Origin: DAMCAP01 sp964370205
GTDB taxonomy: Bacteria; Bacillota; Clostridia; Oscillospirales; Ruminococcaceae
DNA: 18,292 bases
Assembly (NCBI GenBank): GCA_964370205.1
Contig: CAYJIK010000035.1
Span: forward strand, 1 to 18,292
Reading direction: 5' to 3'
Shown piece by piece: positions 1 through 7,209 of the stretch (position 1 is its first letter; every line of letters begins with the position of its first letter). A program made the translations under genes and the position numbers. The notes below the pieces were generated by a model that did not search any database, was not told the origin of the DNA, and saw only the letters and a program-made list of their open reading frames with translations.

Positions 1-64
1 CCCCCCGTGTGGTGTTTTTTTTTTTTTTTTGGGTGCTCCCCCCCCCCCGGGGCGGCCCCCCCGA
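1..64. other. Low-complexity homopolymer edge
   Basis: The first bases consist of runs of C, T and G (for example an unbroken T run followed by long C runs). No gene or coherent structure is visible. The composition is unlike anything else in the window, and the position at the extreme edge suggests low-quality contig-end sequence. I see nothing else in 1-77. Confidence 0.6.
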
Positions 65-77
65 CGTTCTTATTTAC

Positions 78-203
78 GCTACCGGACGGCGGTGGTACTA
101 CATAAAAATTTAGTTGGCACTACCTCGCAAATCGAAAAGCACCGCTTTTATCCACTGCCTATTCCCAAAATCTCTTGCATATTTGCGCCACCGGGAGTAT
201 AAT
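78..203 (+). repeat. Duplicated promoter module, copy 1 (lepA)
   Basis: This stretch aligns along its length with 2163-2290. Shared blocks are GCTACCG.ACGGCG, AAAATTT, ACCTC, CTTTTATCCACT, CCAAAA and CTTGCAT, ending at TATAAT. The two copies are clearly diverged and differ by a few short indels, with best conservation near the promoter. It is either an old duplication or a constrained regulatory block used for two housekeeping transcripts. Confidence 0.6.
175..203 (+). promoter_or_regulatory. Sigma-A promoter of lepA
   Basis: A -35 element TTGCAT (175-180) and a perfect -10 element TATAAT (198-203) are separated by 17 bp, about 75 bp ahead of the lepA start. Eighteen bases upstream of the -35 lies CTTTTATCCACT (145-156), which contains a DnaA-box-like TTATCCACT. 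The same motif with the same 18-bp spacing precedes the SRP RNA promoter. Confidence 0.85.
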
Positions 204-278
204 ATAGTAAGATAGGGCAAAACTCACCTTTTTTACACTGCTGCCCTACTTTAATAAAAACAGAGGGATTTGAACTAC

Positions 279-2084
279 ATGGCATATAACCGGGACAAAA
301 TTAGAAATTTTTGCATTATAGCGCATATAGACCATGGTAAAAGTACGCTTGCTGACCGCCTTTTGGAGCATACAGGCACTGTGAAAGAGCGTGATATGGA
401 AAGCCAGCTACTGGACAACATGGACATCGAAAAAGAGCGTGGTATTACAATAAAAGCCCGAGCAGTGCGCCTGAGCTATAAGGCGGCTGACGGCGAACAG
501 TACACGCTAAATCTGATAGACACGCCCGGCCACGTTGACTTTGGGTATGAGGTATCACGTTCCCTTGCGGCTTGTGAGGGGGCTATCCTTGTTGTGGACG
601 CTTCACAAGGCATAGAAGCGCAGACACTGGCGAACACCTACCTTGCTGTAGAGCATAACCTTGAACTGCTCCCCGTCATAAACAAGATAGACCTACCCGG
701 TGCAGAGCCTGAGAGGGTAAAGCAGGAGATAGAGGACATCATCGGTATCCCTGCGGAGGACGCACCGCTTATCTCAGCAAAACAGGGCATAGGCATACAG
801 CCTGTCCTCGAGGAGCTTATAAAGCTTATCCCACCACCACAGGGGGACGAGACAGCACCACTAAAAGCGCTTATCTTTGACTCATACTATGACAGCTACA
901 AGGGCGTTATCGTGTACATCCGAGTGGTGGAGGGTACACTTAAGCAGGGCATGAAAATAAAGCTGATGGCTACAGACGCCACCTTTAACATAGTTGAGTG
1001 CGGTGTCCCCGGTGTTGACGGTATTATCCCGACCGGTGAACTGAAAGCAGGCGAAGTGGGCTACTTTGCCGCCGCTATCAAGACCATCGGCGACACTCGT
1101 GTCGGCGACACTGTGACCGAGTTTAGCCGACCTGCGGCAGAGCCACTCGAGGGGTACAGAAAAGTAAACCCGATGGTGTTCTGCGGTATTTATCCGTCTG
1201 ACGGCGCAAAGTACCCTGACCTGAAGGACGCACTGGAGAAACTCAGTCTCAACGATGCGTCATTCACATACGAGCCGGAAACGTCCAAGGCACTGGGCTT
1301 TGGCTTCCGTAGTGGCTTTTTGGGGCTTCTTCACATGGAGATTATACAGGAGCGTATAGAGCGTGAGTATAACCTCGACATCATCACCACCGCCCCCAGT
1401 GTTATATACAAACTTCACATGTCAGACGGCAGTGAAATATATATTGATAACCCCACAAACTACCCCGACCCATCGCAGATAGTGTCCTCCGAAGAGCCGA
1501 TAATAAAGGCGACAATCTTCACCCCTACCGAGTACATCGGCGCAGTTATGGAGCTATGTCAAGAGCGCAGGGGTATATATGTAAACACAAGCTACCTCGA
1601 CGAAAGCAGGGTGGAGCTAAGCTATACACTACCACTAAACGAGATTATCTACGACTTCTTTGACGCTCTAAAGAGCCGCACAAAGGGCTACGCCTCCTTC
1701 GACTACGAGCTAAGCGGCTATCAGCAGTCAAAACTTGTTAAACTTGATATCCTACTAAACGGAGAAGTGGTGGACGCACTTTCCTTTATTGTCCACACCG
1801 ACAGGGCATATCGCCGTGCCAGAACACTTGCCGAGAAACTAAAAGAGCAGATACCGCGCCAGATGTTTGAAGTGCCGATACAGGCGGCTGTCGGCGGTAA
1901 GGTAATAGCCCGTGAGACTGTCCGTGCTATGCGTAAAGACGTGCTGGCAAAGTGCTACGGCGGTGACATCACACGTAAAAAGAAGCTACTGGAAAAGCAA
2001 AAAGAGGGCAAGAAAAAGATGCGCACCCTAGGCTCTGTAGAAGTGCCTAAGGAAGCATTTATGGAAGTTTTGAAACTGGATTAG
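279..2084 (+). CDS. lepA: Elongation factor 4 (LepA), translational GTPase
   Basis: LepA/EF4 is a ribosome-associated GTPase that acts on stalled or mis-translocated ribosomes and in 30S biogenesis, in the cytoplasm. The 601-aa length is normal for the family. Visible motifs: G1 AHIDHGKST (about residues 15-23), G2 RGITIK (55-60), G3 DTPGH (81-85), G4 NKID (135-138), followed by EF-G-like domains and the basic LepA C-terminal domain (TRKKKLLEKQKEGKKKM near the end). A TTG at 270 is in frame, but the GAGGG ribosome site at 263-267 lies only two bases before it; ATG 279 is better spaced and gives the usual MAYNRDKIRNF start. It stands alone behind its own sigma-A promoter. Next downstream is the SRP RNA. 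Confidence 0.97.
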   Translation: MAYNRDKIRNFCIIAHIDHGKSTLADRLLEHTGTVKERDMESQLLDNMDIEKERGITIKARAVRLSYKAADGEQYTLNLIDTPGHVDFGYEVSRSLAACEGAILVVDASQGIEAQTLANTYLAVEHNLELLPVINKIDLPGAEPERVKQEIEDIIGIPAEDAPLISAKQGIGIQPVLEELIKLIPPPQGDETAPLKALIFDSYYDSYKGVIVYIRVVEGTLKQGMKIKLMATDATFNIVECGVPGVDGIIPTGELKAGEVGYFAAAIKTIGDTRVGDTVTEFSRPAAEPLEGYRKVNPMVFCGIYPSDGAKYPDLKDALEKLSLNDASFTYEPETSKALGFGFRSGFLGLLHMEIIQERIEREYNLDIITTAPSVIYKLHMSDGSEIYIDNPTNYPDPSQIVSSEEPIIKATIFTPTEYIGAVMELCQERRGIYVNTSYLDESRVELSYTLPLNEIIYDFFDALKSRTKGYASFDYELSGYQQSKLVKLDILLNGEVVDALSFIVHTDRAYRRARTLAEKLKEQIPRQMFEVPIQAAVGGKVIARETVRAMRKDVLAKCYGGDITRKKKLLEKQKEGKKKMRTLGSVEVPKEAFMEVLKLD

Positions 2085-2162
2085 AAGTTTTTTGGCCTGT
2101 ATTGTTCGGTGGAGATACTTCACGTATTTTAGCCGAGACGAGTGGAAGCGCTCGGAACGGTA

Positions 2163-2290
2163 GCTACCGAACGGCGAGGGGTTAACATGAAAATTTCACA
2201 GCGCACCACCTCCACCAAACGGAAATGCGCCACTTTTATCCACTCCAAATCATCCAAAACCCTTGCATTTTCTAAAACATATGCTATAAT
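2163..2290 (+). repeat. Duplicated promoter module, copy 2 (SRP RNA)
   Basis: Diverged second copy of the module at 78-203. CTTTTATCCACT is at 2233-2244, again exactly 18 bp ahead of TTGCAT. The 78 bases between the lepA stop and this module carry only imperfect dyads (for example a CCGAG.../...CTCGG stem and the palindrome CGGTAGCTACCG) and no clear terminator. Confidence 0.6.
2263..2290 (+). promoter_or_regulatory. Sigma-A promoter of the SRP RNA
   Basis: TTGCAT (2263-2268), a 16-bp spacer and TATAAT (2285-2290). TG at 2282-2283 gives an extended -10 (TGCTATAAT). Transcription should begin at about 2297, just before the first hairpin of the RNA. It probably also drives dnaX by read-through. 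Confidence 0.85.
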
Positions 2291-2297
2291 ATAAACT

Positions 2298-2447
2298 GGC
2301 GGAGGTATCCGCCCTTATGTGCCGTGATACGGCGTATGGGTCCTGTGCGATAGGAAGCCGTGAACCATGTCAGGCGGGGAACCGAGCAGCATTAAGCGGT
2401 CAACCCTGTGCGCCACAGATCATCTATACGCCGTATGACGGCACATT
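2298..2447 (+). ncRNA. ffs: Signal recognition particle RNA (4.5S-type)
   Basis: The SRP RNA forms the core of the particle with Ffh and directs ribosomes making membrane proteins to the membrane. The diagnostic Ffh-binding segment is at 2369-2390: GTCAGG, a CGG/CCG stem closed by a GGAA tetraloop, then AGCAGC. The ends pair in a long helix: GTGCCGT.ATACGGCGTAT from 2319 with ATACGCCGTAT.ACGGCAC ending at 2444, followed by a T run. An extra 5' hairpin, GGCGGA/TCCGCC at 2298-2313, may be leader that is trimmed. The size and lack of an obvious Alu domain suggest the small bacterial type rather than the long Bacillus type. Its position directly ahead of dnaX is typical of Firmicutes. Confidence 0.92.
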
Positions 2448-2480
2448 TTTACAATTTTATAAAGAGTAACAACTTTGTTG

Positions 2481-2497
2481 CCGAAAATTCGGATTTT
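2481..2497 (+). terminator. Possible terminator or attenuator before dnaX
   Basis: Perfect palindrome CCGAAAATTCGG (2481-2492) followed by ATTTTT, lying between the SRP RNA and the dnaX start. It could be a back-up terminator for the RNA or limit read-through into dnaX. The stem is short and AT-rich in the middle, so this is tentative. Confidence 0.4.
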
Positions 2498-2515
2498 TCC
2501 ATTGGTGGTGATAAC

Positions 2516-4231
2516 ATGTCCGCTGTGTTGTACCGTAAATATCGCTCCAAGCGTTTTTGTGACGTTGTGGGGCAGTCGCATATTACCGATATACTGAAAA
2601 AGCAGGTGTCGGAGGGTAGCTTTACCCATGCCTACCTTTTCACAGGCTCCCGTGGGACAGGTAAGACAAGCTGTGCCAAAATTCTGGCTAAAGCGCTTAA
2701 CTGTCTAACCCCACAGGACGGTGAGCCGTGCCTTGAATGCGAACTGTGCAGAGGTGCGGAGAACGAAACGCTGCTTGACATTACCGAGCTGGACGCAGCC
2801 TCAAACAGCGGTGTGGACGAAATCCGAAACCTGCGTACTGAGGCGTTTTACACCCCTACAGCAGGGAAGTATCGTGTGTACATCATAGATGAGGTTCACA
2901 TGCTGTCCCCCAACGCCTTTAACGCACTGCTTAAAATCATGGAAGAACCACCACCACACGTCGTGTTTATACTTGCCACAACAGAGCTTCACAAGGTGCT
3001 ACCCACCGTTATATCACGCTGTCAACGCTTTGACTTTAGACGGCTTTCGGTGGGGGACATAAAGGGTCATCTGCTGAACATCGCACAGTCGGAAGGGCTA
3101 CCGCTCACCGACGATGGCGCTGAACAGCTTGCACGACTTGCCGAGGGCGGTATGCGTGATGCGCTGTCACTGCTTCAGGTGGCGGCAGGCGCAGGGGAGA
3201 CCATCAACCGTCAGCATGTCATGCACACGACAGGGCTTTTAGGCGAGGAGCATATATTCACACTTTTTGATCACATTATAAATAGCGATATAACGTCAGG
3301 TATCACGTTTACAGGGGAGATGTTCGAGCGCACCGCCGACTCCGCCCAACTGTGCCGCCAGATACTGACCCACCTTAGAAATCTCATGATAGCGGACGCA
3401 CTGAGCGACCCCACCGACATTGTCAGCTATCTACCGCTATACATCCCCGAACTAAAGCGTCAAGCAACGGCGCTGGGTAGGCGGACAATTATGCAGATGG
3501 CAGGACGATTTCAGGAAGTGCTTGTCCGCATACCAAAGAGTGCCGCAAAACAGCTTGAAACCGAGCTTGCAATAATGGAGGCGCTGACGGGGTATGAACC
3601 GACCGCCGAGCGTGTCGTAACTGCCGTGCATAAACCTATGACAGCACCCACACCGCCCCCAAAACCAACTCCCCCCAAGACGGAAGTGCCAGAGGCTGTC
3701 ATCACACCACCAACTCCAAAACCGTCTACACCTCCCCCACCGCCTACACCATCCGTCGTCGACTACCCACCATCCCCCGACATAGAGCCTTTTACAGACG
3801 TTATAGCACCGTCGGAGGAACAGTACACCACCGTCACTGCGGAACCCACAACCCCCACGCCGATAGTTACCCCCGAGCTGTTCTCCCCACCGTCTGCCGA
3901 AGACGGCATTGTACCGTTCACGGCATGGCAGAGTGTTATAAAAAGGCTGTGCGAAATAAACCCCGCAACGGGTGGACTGTTCGGCGAGAGCGACGCATAT
4001 GTAGACGGCAAACGAGTACTAATCAAAACAGCAAGCGCCGTGTTAATGTCCCTCCTCAAGTCAAACAAGGACACACGTGACAACATAAAGCGAGCCATAG
4101 CCGAAGTAACAGGCATCCGCTACGCCATCGGCCCATACCAGCAGTCAGAAACACCTGTAGAAACCTCCACCGACCCACTGGACAGTTTTATCAAGGGCTT
4201 GCCGCAGTCGCCGAAGATAAAGGTGGTTTAG
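2516..4231 (+). CDS. dnaX: DNA polymerase III subunit gamma/tau
   Basis: The clamp-loader ATPase subunit loads the sliding clamp and organises the replisome. From ATG 2516 the protein is 571 aa: MSAVLYRKYR start, Walker A GSRGTGKTS (44-52), zinc-binding cysteines C63, C72, C75 and C78, Walker B with IIDEVH (123-128), SRC motif (167-169), the clamp-loader lid and collar, a long proline/threonine-rich linker (about residues 375-460), and a C-terminal tau-like domain. The frame is open back to 2408, but that part overlaps the SRP RNA; ATG 2516 follows a weak GGTGGTG site and gives the family N-terminus. It normally sits with ybaB and recR; here two genes intervene. A single long product is expected. 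Confidence 0.96.
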   Translation: MSAVLYRKYRSKRFCDVVGQSHITDILKKQVSEGSFTHAYLFTGSRGTGKTSCAKILAKALNCLTPQDGEPCLECELCRGAENETLLDITELDAASNSGVDEIRNLRTEAFYTPTAGKYRVYIIDEVHMLSPNAFNALLKIMEEPPPHVVFILATTELHKVLPTVISRCQRFDFRRLSVGDIKGHLLNIAQSEGLPLTDDGAEQLARLAEGGMRDALSLLQVAAGAGETINRQHVMHTTGLLGEEHIFTLFDHIINSDITSGITFTGEMFERTADSAQLCRQILTHLRNLMIADALSDPTDIVSYLPLYIPELKRQATALGRRTIMQMAGRFQEVLVRIPKSAAKQLETELAIMEALTGYEPTAERVVTAVHKPMTAPTPPPKPTPPKTEVPEAVITPPTPKPSTPPPPPTPSVVDYPPSPDIEPFTDVIAPSEEQYTTVTAEPTTPTPIVTPELFSPPSAEDGIVPFTAWQSVIKRLCEINPATGGLFGESDAYVDGKRVLIKTASAVLMSLLKSNKDTRDNIKRAIAEVTGIRYAIGPYQQSETPVETSTDPLDSFIKGLPQSPKIKVV

Positions 4232-4294
4232 GTTATTTAGGGGTTAGGAATTAAGAGTTGTCGGGACAACAGCCGACTGCGCTGAAGGTAGTTT

Positions 4295-4347
4295 TGTAGG
4301 GAATGCATTGTATGCATTCCGCAGTCCTCCCCCCCACCCCCCCTACA
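4295..4347. repeat. TGTAGGG-type palindromic element
   Basis: Outer arms TGTAGGG (4295-4301) and CCCTACA (4341-4347) enclose a perfect inner hairpin GGAATGCAT-TGT-ATGCATTCC (4300-4320) and a C-rich stretch. The outer arms match the TGTAGGGG/CCCCTACA ends of the elements at 9420-9502 and 10122-10153. Confidence 0.6.
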
Positions 4348-4582
4348 CGTAAATTCGGACGGATATAGAACCCGACCGCACAATGTAGATGCCCTGATAA
4401 GATTGTGGGAACAGAACAAGAAGGGCGGACGCAAATAAAAACGTCACCCCACAGAAGTAGCAGGCGTAAATAAAAACGTCCGGGTCGCCCGAAGTGTTAC
4501 GGTTCGGGCTTTCGCAAACACTCCCGCCGTAGCCGCCATCTCCGAACCACAACCCTCCCCTGCGACCCTACGGCTTTCCACA

Positions 4583-4619
4583 GAGGGAACGTGCAAAACG
4601 GTCAAGACCGTTCCCTACA
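4583..4619. repeat. Palindromic element related to 7034-7092
   Basis: Arms GGGAACG (4585-4591) and CGTTCCC (4609-4615) surround the inner palindrome ACGGTCAAGACCGT (4598-4611). Flanks CCACAGAGG on the left and CCTACAGA on the right recur at 7034-7092, which marks these as two copies of one dispersed family. Confidence 0.55.
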
Positions 4620-4672
4620 GAGATGATGTTTTATTATCGTTCCCCCCACTATTCACTATTCACTATTCACTC

Positions 4673-4692
4673 GCCTTATCCGCAGACAAGGC
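4673..4692. repeat. Variable-arm hairpin with TCCGCAGA core
   Basis: GCCTT and AAGGC arms enclose the core TCCGCAGA (4679-4686), the reverse complement of the TCTGCGGA core used in the array at 7737-8420 and in hairpins near dgt and yigZ. It is preceded by three tandem ATTCACT units, a combination that recurs in inverted orientation beside the elements at 14461-14715 and 16376-16585. Confidence 0.65.
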
Positions 4693-4751
4693 TCCCCCCT
4701 CCAATCCACGATGCCGTTAGGACAATACAGACATGCTGTGCCTAACAGAAC

Positions 4752-4774
4752 AGACAGTCTCACTGTCTAGGAGG
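4752..4774 (+). promoter_or_regulatory. Hairpin abutting the hydrolase ribosome site
   Basis: Stem AGACAG (4752-4757)/CTGTCT (4763-4768) with loop TCTCA is followed at once by the strong ribosome site AGGAGG (4769-4774), seven bases before ATG 4782. A second inverted pair, GTTAGG (4716-4721)/CCTAAC (4741-4746), lies just upstream. Such placement could tune translation or mRNA stability; no ligand or regulator can be inferred. Confidence 0.4.
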
Positions 4775-4781
4775 TAACATT

Positions 4782-5549
4782 ATGTTATTTAAACGCTTTA
4801 ACAACACTACAGACAATCTACCAACCATCCTTCTACTGCACGGGGGCGGACTATCAGACTGGGCGTGGGACGGTGTAGCTGAAAGGTTCAGTGAATTTTT
4901 CAGCGTTATTACACCGATTATTGACGGACACGGCGAACACTCTGACAAAAATTTCGACAGCATTGAACAGTGCGCAGACGATATAATACAGTTTATAGAC
5001 AGCGACTGCGGCGGTAGCGTCTACGCTATCTGCGGTGTTTCTCTCGGTGGACAGATCACCGCCGAGGTGCTCTCACGCAGAAGCGACATCGCAAGATACG
5101 CCATCATAGAAGGCGCGGTAGTGCGCAGTAAACCCCCACACCTCCCCTCTGCCGATCTAAGTGGAGCTATTGAGCTGTGCTACCCCCTTGTAAAAAGTGA
5201 AACCTTTGCAAAATTTCAAGCAAAAGTGCTAAACGTCCCCGATAGCATGTTCCCACAGTACTACAGGGACAGCCGTCGTATCAGCAAGCGCTCACTGCTG
5301 AATATATACCGTCATAGCAGTTCTTACCAGTTAAAACCGACGCTCTCACAGTCGCAGACGGAGACATTGTTACTCGTCGGCGAGCGAGAACCGTCCGACG
5401 TGAAACGTTCTGCAAAGCTACTGCATGACACTCTAAAGCATTCACATATTGTCCCGCTTGTCAAGATAGGCCACGGAGAACTGTCCATGCGCTACCCCGA
5501 AAGCTATGTAGCACAACTGCTAATGCTGATAACAAACAAAAATACATAA
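4782..5549 (+). CDS. Alpha/beta-fold hydrolase
   Basis: Cytoplasmic alpha/beta hydrolase of 255 aa; the substrate cannot be told from sequence. Visible: N-terminal strand and oxyanion segment ILLLHGGGLSDWAWDGVA (about 16-33), nucleophile elbow CGVSLGGQ with Ser87, a small variable cap (about 115-170), an acidic residue after strand 6 in LLLVGEREPSD (E201 or D206), and catalytic His231 in KIGHGE. The HGGG plus GVSLGG pattern suits esterase- or lipase-like members of the MhpC/abhydrolase_6 group. There is no signal peptide. AGGAGG precedes the ATG. It lies between dnaX and ybaB, normally adjacent genes, and is followed 23 bp later by a DUF6440 gene, with which it may be co-transcribed. Confidence 0.85.
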   Translation: MLFKRFNNTTDNLPTILLLHGGGLSDWAWDGVAERFSEFFSVITPIIDGHGEHSDKNFDSIEQCADDIIQFIDSDCGGSVYAICGVSLGGQITAEVLSRRSDIARYAIIEGAVVRSKPPHLPSADLSGAIELCYPLVKSETFAKFQAKVLNVPDSMFPQYYRDSRRISKRSLLNIYRHSSSYQLKPTLSQSQTETLLLVGEREPSDVKRSAKLLHDTLKHSHIVPLVKIGHGELSMRYPESYVAQLLMLITNKNT

Positions 5550-5572
5550 TCAGGGTCTTTTACGGAGGCGGA

Positions 5573-5758
5573 ATGAAAAAGGGAAAAAGATTTGAGGTTG
5601 TTTACAAACAGGGTACAATTGATGTTATAGAAATATTGGTGGACAGGGAAACAGGCGTCCAATATCTATACAGAACAAACGGTTACGCAGGCGGTATGAC
5701 CCCACTACTTGACAGATCGGGCAACATAACCGTTAAGACATATATAGACGAACAATAG
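5573..5758 (+). CDS. DUF6440 family small protein
   Basis: A 61-aa protein recognisable as DUF6440 from the pattern KRFEVVYKQG...EILVDRETGVQYLY, then GYAGGMTPLLDRSGN (about residues 37-51). The family is common in Clostridia; its function is unknown. The second half (GG.TPLLD.G) is its hallmark. There is no membrane segment or metal-binding cysteines. A good ribosome site GGAGGCGG lies just before ATG 5573. It is close behind the hydrolase and ahead of ybaB, probably in one transcript, but nothing ties it to either function. Confidence 0.8.
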   Translation: MKKGKRFEVVYKQGTIDVIEILVDRETGVQYLYRTNGYAGGMTPLLDRSGNITVKTYIDEQ

Positions 5759-5841
5759 CACTCTCACAAACGATAACAACCACCGACAGGACAGTCAAAA
5801 ACGCTTGTCGAGATGGTTCATATAAGAAAGGAATGTTTACT

Positions 5842-6171
5842 ATGAAAGCAAGACTACCAAAGGGAATGGGCGGAGGAAACATGAATGATATCATGCGTCA
5901 AGCCCAGAAGATGCAGGAGCAGATTGGGAAAAGACAGGCCGAGCTTGAGGAGCAGGAGTGGGAGACAGAGTCGGGCGGCGGTGTTGTAAAGATAAAAATC
6001 AACGGCAAAAAAGAGATAGTATCGCTGTCCATAGACCCGGCACTTGTAGACCCCTCTGATATTGATATGCTTGAGTACACTGTCATGACAGCGGTGAACG
6101 AAGCTGTTAGCAAGGTGGAGGAGATAACAAGTGAGGAACTGGGCAAGATAACAGGCGGCGGTATATTCTAG
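5842..6171 (+). CDS. ybaB: YbaB/EbfC nucleoid-associated protein
   Basis: YbaB/EbfC-type protein, a small dimeric DNA-binding protein of the nucleoid, almost always next to recR. From ATG 5842 it is 109 aa. A glycine-rich start (MKARLPKGMGGGNM) is followed by a helical segment MRQAQKMQEQIGKRQAELEEQ, the beta strands with KIKINGKKEIVSLSIDP, and the C-terminal helix AVNEAVSKVEEIT. An in-frame ATG at 5833 abuts the AAAGGA ribosome site with no spacer, while ATG 5842 has nine bases, so 5842 is preferred. The TAG stop is one base from the recR start, implying translational coupling. Confidence 0.93.
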   Translation: MKARLPKGMGGGNMNDIMRQAQKMQEQIGKRQAELEEQEWETESGGGVVKIKINGKKEIVSLSIDPALVDPSDIDMLEYTVMTAVNEAVSKVEEITSEELGKITGGGIF

Positions 6172-6172
6172 T

Positions 6173-6775
6173 ATGGCTTATAACGTTAAAGTCCTAAACA
6201 GGCTTGTAGATCAGTTTGAACGCCTACCCGGCGTGGGTAGGAAAGGGGCGCAGAGGATAGCGTTCCACCTGCTAAGCCAACCCAAAGAACAGATCGACGC
6301 ATTAGCGTCAGCGATAACCGAGGCGGCGGAGAAGATAAAGCACTGCGCCGTCTGTGTCAGCCTATCGGATAGCGACATCTGCCCCATCTGCTCTGACAGC
6401 GAACGGGACAGAAGCACTGTCTGCGTGGTGTCTGACCCGAGGGACATACTCTCCTTCGAGCGCACCCGAGAGTACAAAGGCCTATACCACGTCCTACACG
6501 GCGTAATCTCCCCCATGGACGGCATAGGCCCCGACCAGCTCTACATCAAAGAGCTACTGACCCGACTCGGCACAGATACCGACATCAAAGAGGTAATAAT
6601 GGCAACCAGCCCCACAGTCGAGGGAGAAGCGACAGCCATGTATCTCGCACGGCTTATTAAGCCATTCGGCATAAACGTGTCCCGACTTGCCTACGGTGTA
6701 CCCGTAGGTGCGTCGCTGGAATACGCCGACGATGTGACGCTTATGAGAGCTCTTGAGGGGCGGAGTGTGCTGTGA
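6173..6775 (+). CDS. recR: Recombination mediator RecR
   Basis: RecR works with RecO (and RecF) to load RecA on single-stranded DNA during gap repair. The 200-aa length is standard. Helix-hairpin-helix RLPGVGRKGAQRIAFHLL (about 17-34), four-cysteine zinc motif C58, C61, C70, C73, Toprim domain (about 80-170) with VVSDPRD and TSPTVEGEATAMYL, and the C-terminal RLAYGVPVGASLEYAD Walker-like loop. The ATG is one base after the ybaB stop; the ribosome site lies in the GGCGG of the ybaB 3' end. A strong terminator at 6811-6858 closes the unit. Confidence 0.97.
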   Translation: MAYNVKVLNRLVDQFERLPGVGRKGAQRIAFHLLSQPKEQIDALASAITEAAEKIKHCAVCVSLSDSDICPICSDSERDRSTVCVVSDPRDILSFERTREYKGLYHVLHGVISPMDGIGPDQLYIKELLTRLGTDTDIKEVIMATSPTVEGEATAMYLARLIKPFGINVSRLAYGVPVGASLEYADDVTLMRALEGRSVL

Positions 6776-6810
6776 TAGCCAGACCATGTCGACACACTTT
6801 GAGAATTAGT

Positions 6811-6858
6811 AGAGGTTGTGGGGATTTTGCTAAGTAAACCCCGACAACCTCTATTTTT
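6811..6858 (+). terminator. Rho-independent terminator after recR
   Basis: Stem AGAGGTTGTGGGG (6811-6823) pairs with CCCCGACAACCTCT (6839-6852) apart from one bulge, followed by ATTTTT. It ends the dnaX-recR transcription unit. Confidence 0.88.
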
Positions 6859-7209
6859 AAGCAGTATGTATCAGGACAAAAGGAGAAACCACCCCCACCG
6901 AACGTGGACTGAACAACCACGTCACCGCCCCCACCTCGGCGGCGGAGCGTGCCCGGTTCCAATTTCCCCATTATCCCCACAGCTAACACCATCTTTGGAA
7001 CAGCTCATCTCCACTCGCCTTGGGTCGCCTGCCACAGAGGAAACGTGCGGAAACAGGAAGGCGGGCGCACACATAGGTACGCCCTACAGATGTGTTTATG
7101 TTGTCTGTTCATGGGGGAATGGAGCAGATTTGAGCCCCCCACCTAACACAGTCTGAACAGGCACTCCAGCCCTACCTTACGCCTATACAACAGAAAGCGA
7201 GGTCACACA
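6859..7209. other. Intergenic region between recR and gtrA
   Basis: No credible gene: the open frames here lack ribosome sites and family resemblance and run through repeat sequence. It contains a repeat copy at 7034-7092. A ribosome site GAGGT (7199-7203) for the next gene is the only clear signal; I see no convincing promoter. Confidence 0.5.
7034..7092. repeat. Second copy of the CCACAGAGG...CCTACAGA repeat
   Basis: Begins CCACAGAGGAAACGTGC and ends GCCCTACAGATG, matching both ends of the element at 4579-4623 (CCACAGAGGGAACGTGC...CCCTACAGA). The inner arms differ, with a GGCGGGCG/CGCC-type centre here, in keeping with a dispersed palindrome whose middle varies. Confidence 0.5.

Larger units (their letters stand above)
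4232..4781. other. 550-bp intergenic region rich in hairpins
   Basis: No credible gene is present. It contains a TGTAGGG-type palindrome (4295-4347), a sequence resembling the GGGCGGATATAGAAC repeat near 4356-4378, a 15-base near-direct repeat (GCAAATAAAAACGTC 4431-4445; GTAAATAAAAACGTC 4466-4480), a second palindrome (4585-4615), ACTATTC-type short tandem repeats (4648-4670), a TCCGCAGA-core hairpin (4673-4692), and hairpins just before the next ribosome site. It looks like a landing site for small repeats between dnaX and the hydrolase. Confidence 0.6.

Noticed and set aside
145..156. Replication origin from DnaA-box-like TTATCCACT
   Set aside because: Only single boxes occur, one per promoter, without clustering, an AT-rich unwinding region, or dnaA/dnaN nearby.
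2408..2515. N-terminal extension of dnaX
   Set aside because: It overlaps the end of the SRP RNA and its terminator; the family N-terminus starts at ATG 2516.
3650..3680. Programmed -1 frameshift in dnaX at C CCA AAA
   Set aside because: The heptamer fits the slippery pattern, but the -1 frame stays open for a long way instead of ending soon after, and no strong downstream stem or upstream Shine-Dalgarno stimulator is evident. The motif lies in a proline/lysine-rich linker where such bases arise by codon use.
3511..4116. Antisense open frames inside dnaX and similar ones inside lepA, recR, rpoD and dnaG
   Set aside because: Shadow frames of strong genes, without ribosome sites or recognisable domains.
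4431..4480. Near-identical 15-base direct repeat as an attachment site
   Set aside because: The copies are only 35 bp apart with no integrase or cargo between them.
6818..7156. Proline-rich open frame between recR and gtrA
   Set aside because: It overlaps the recR terminator and a palindromic repeat, lacks a ribosome site and resembles no family.
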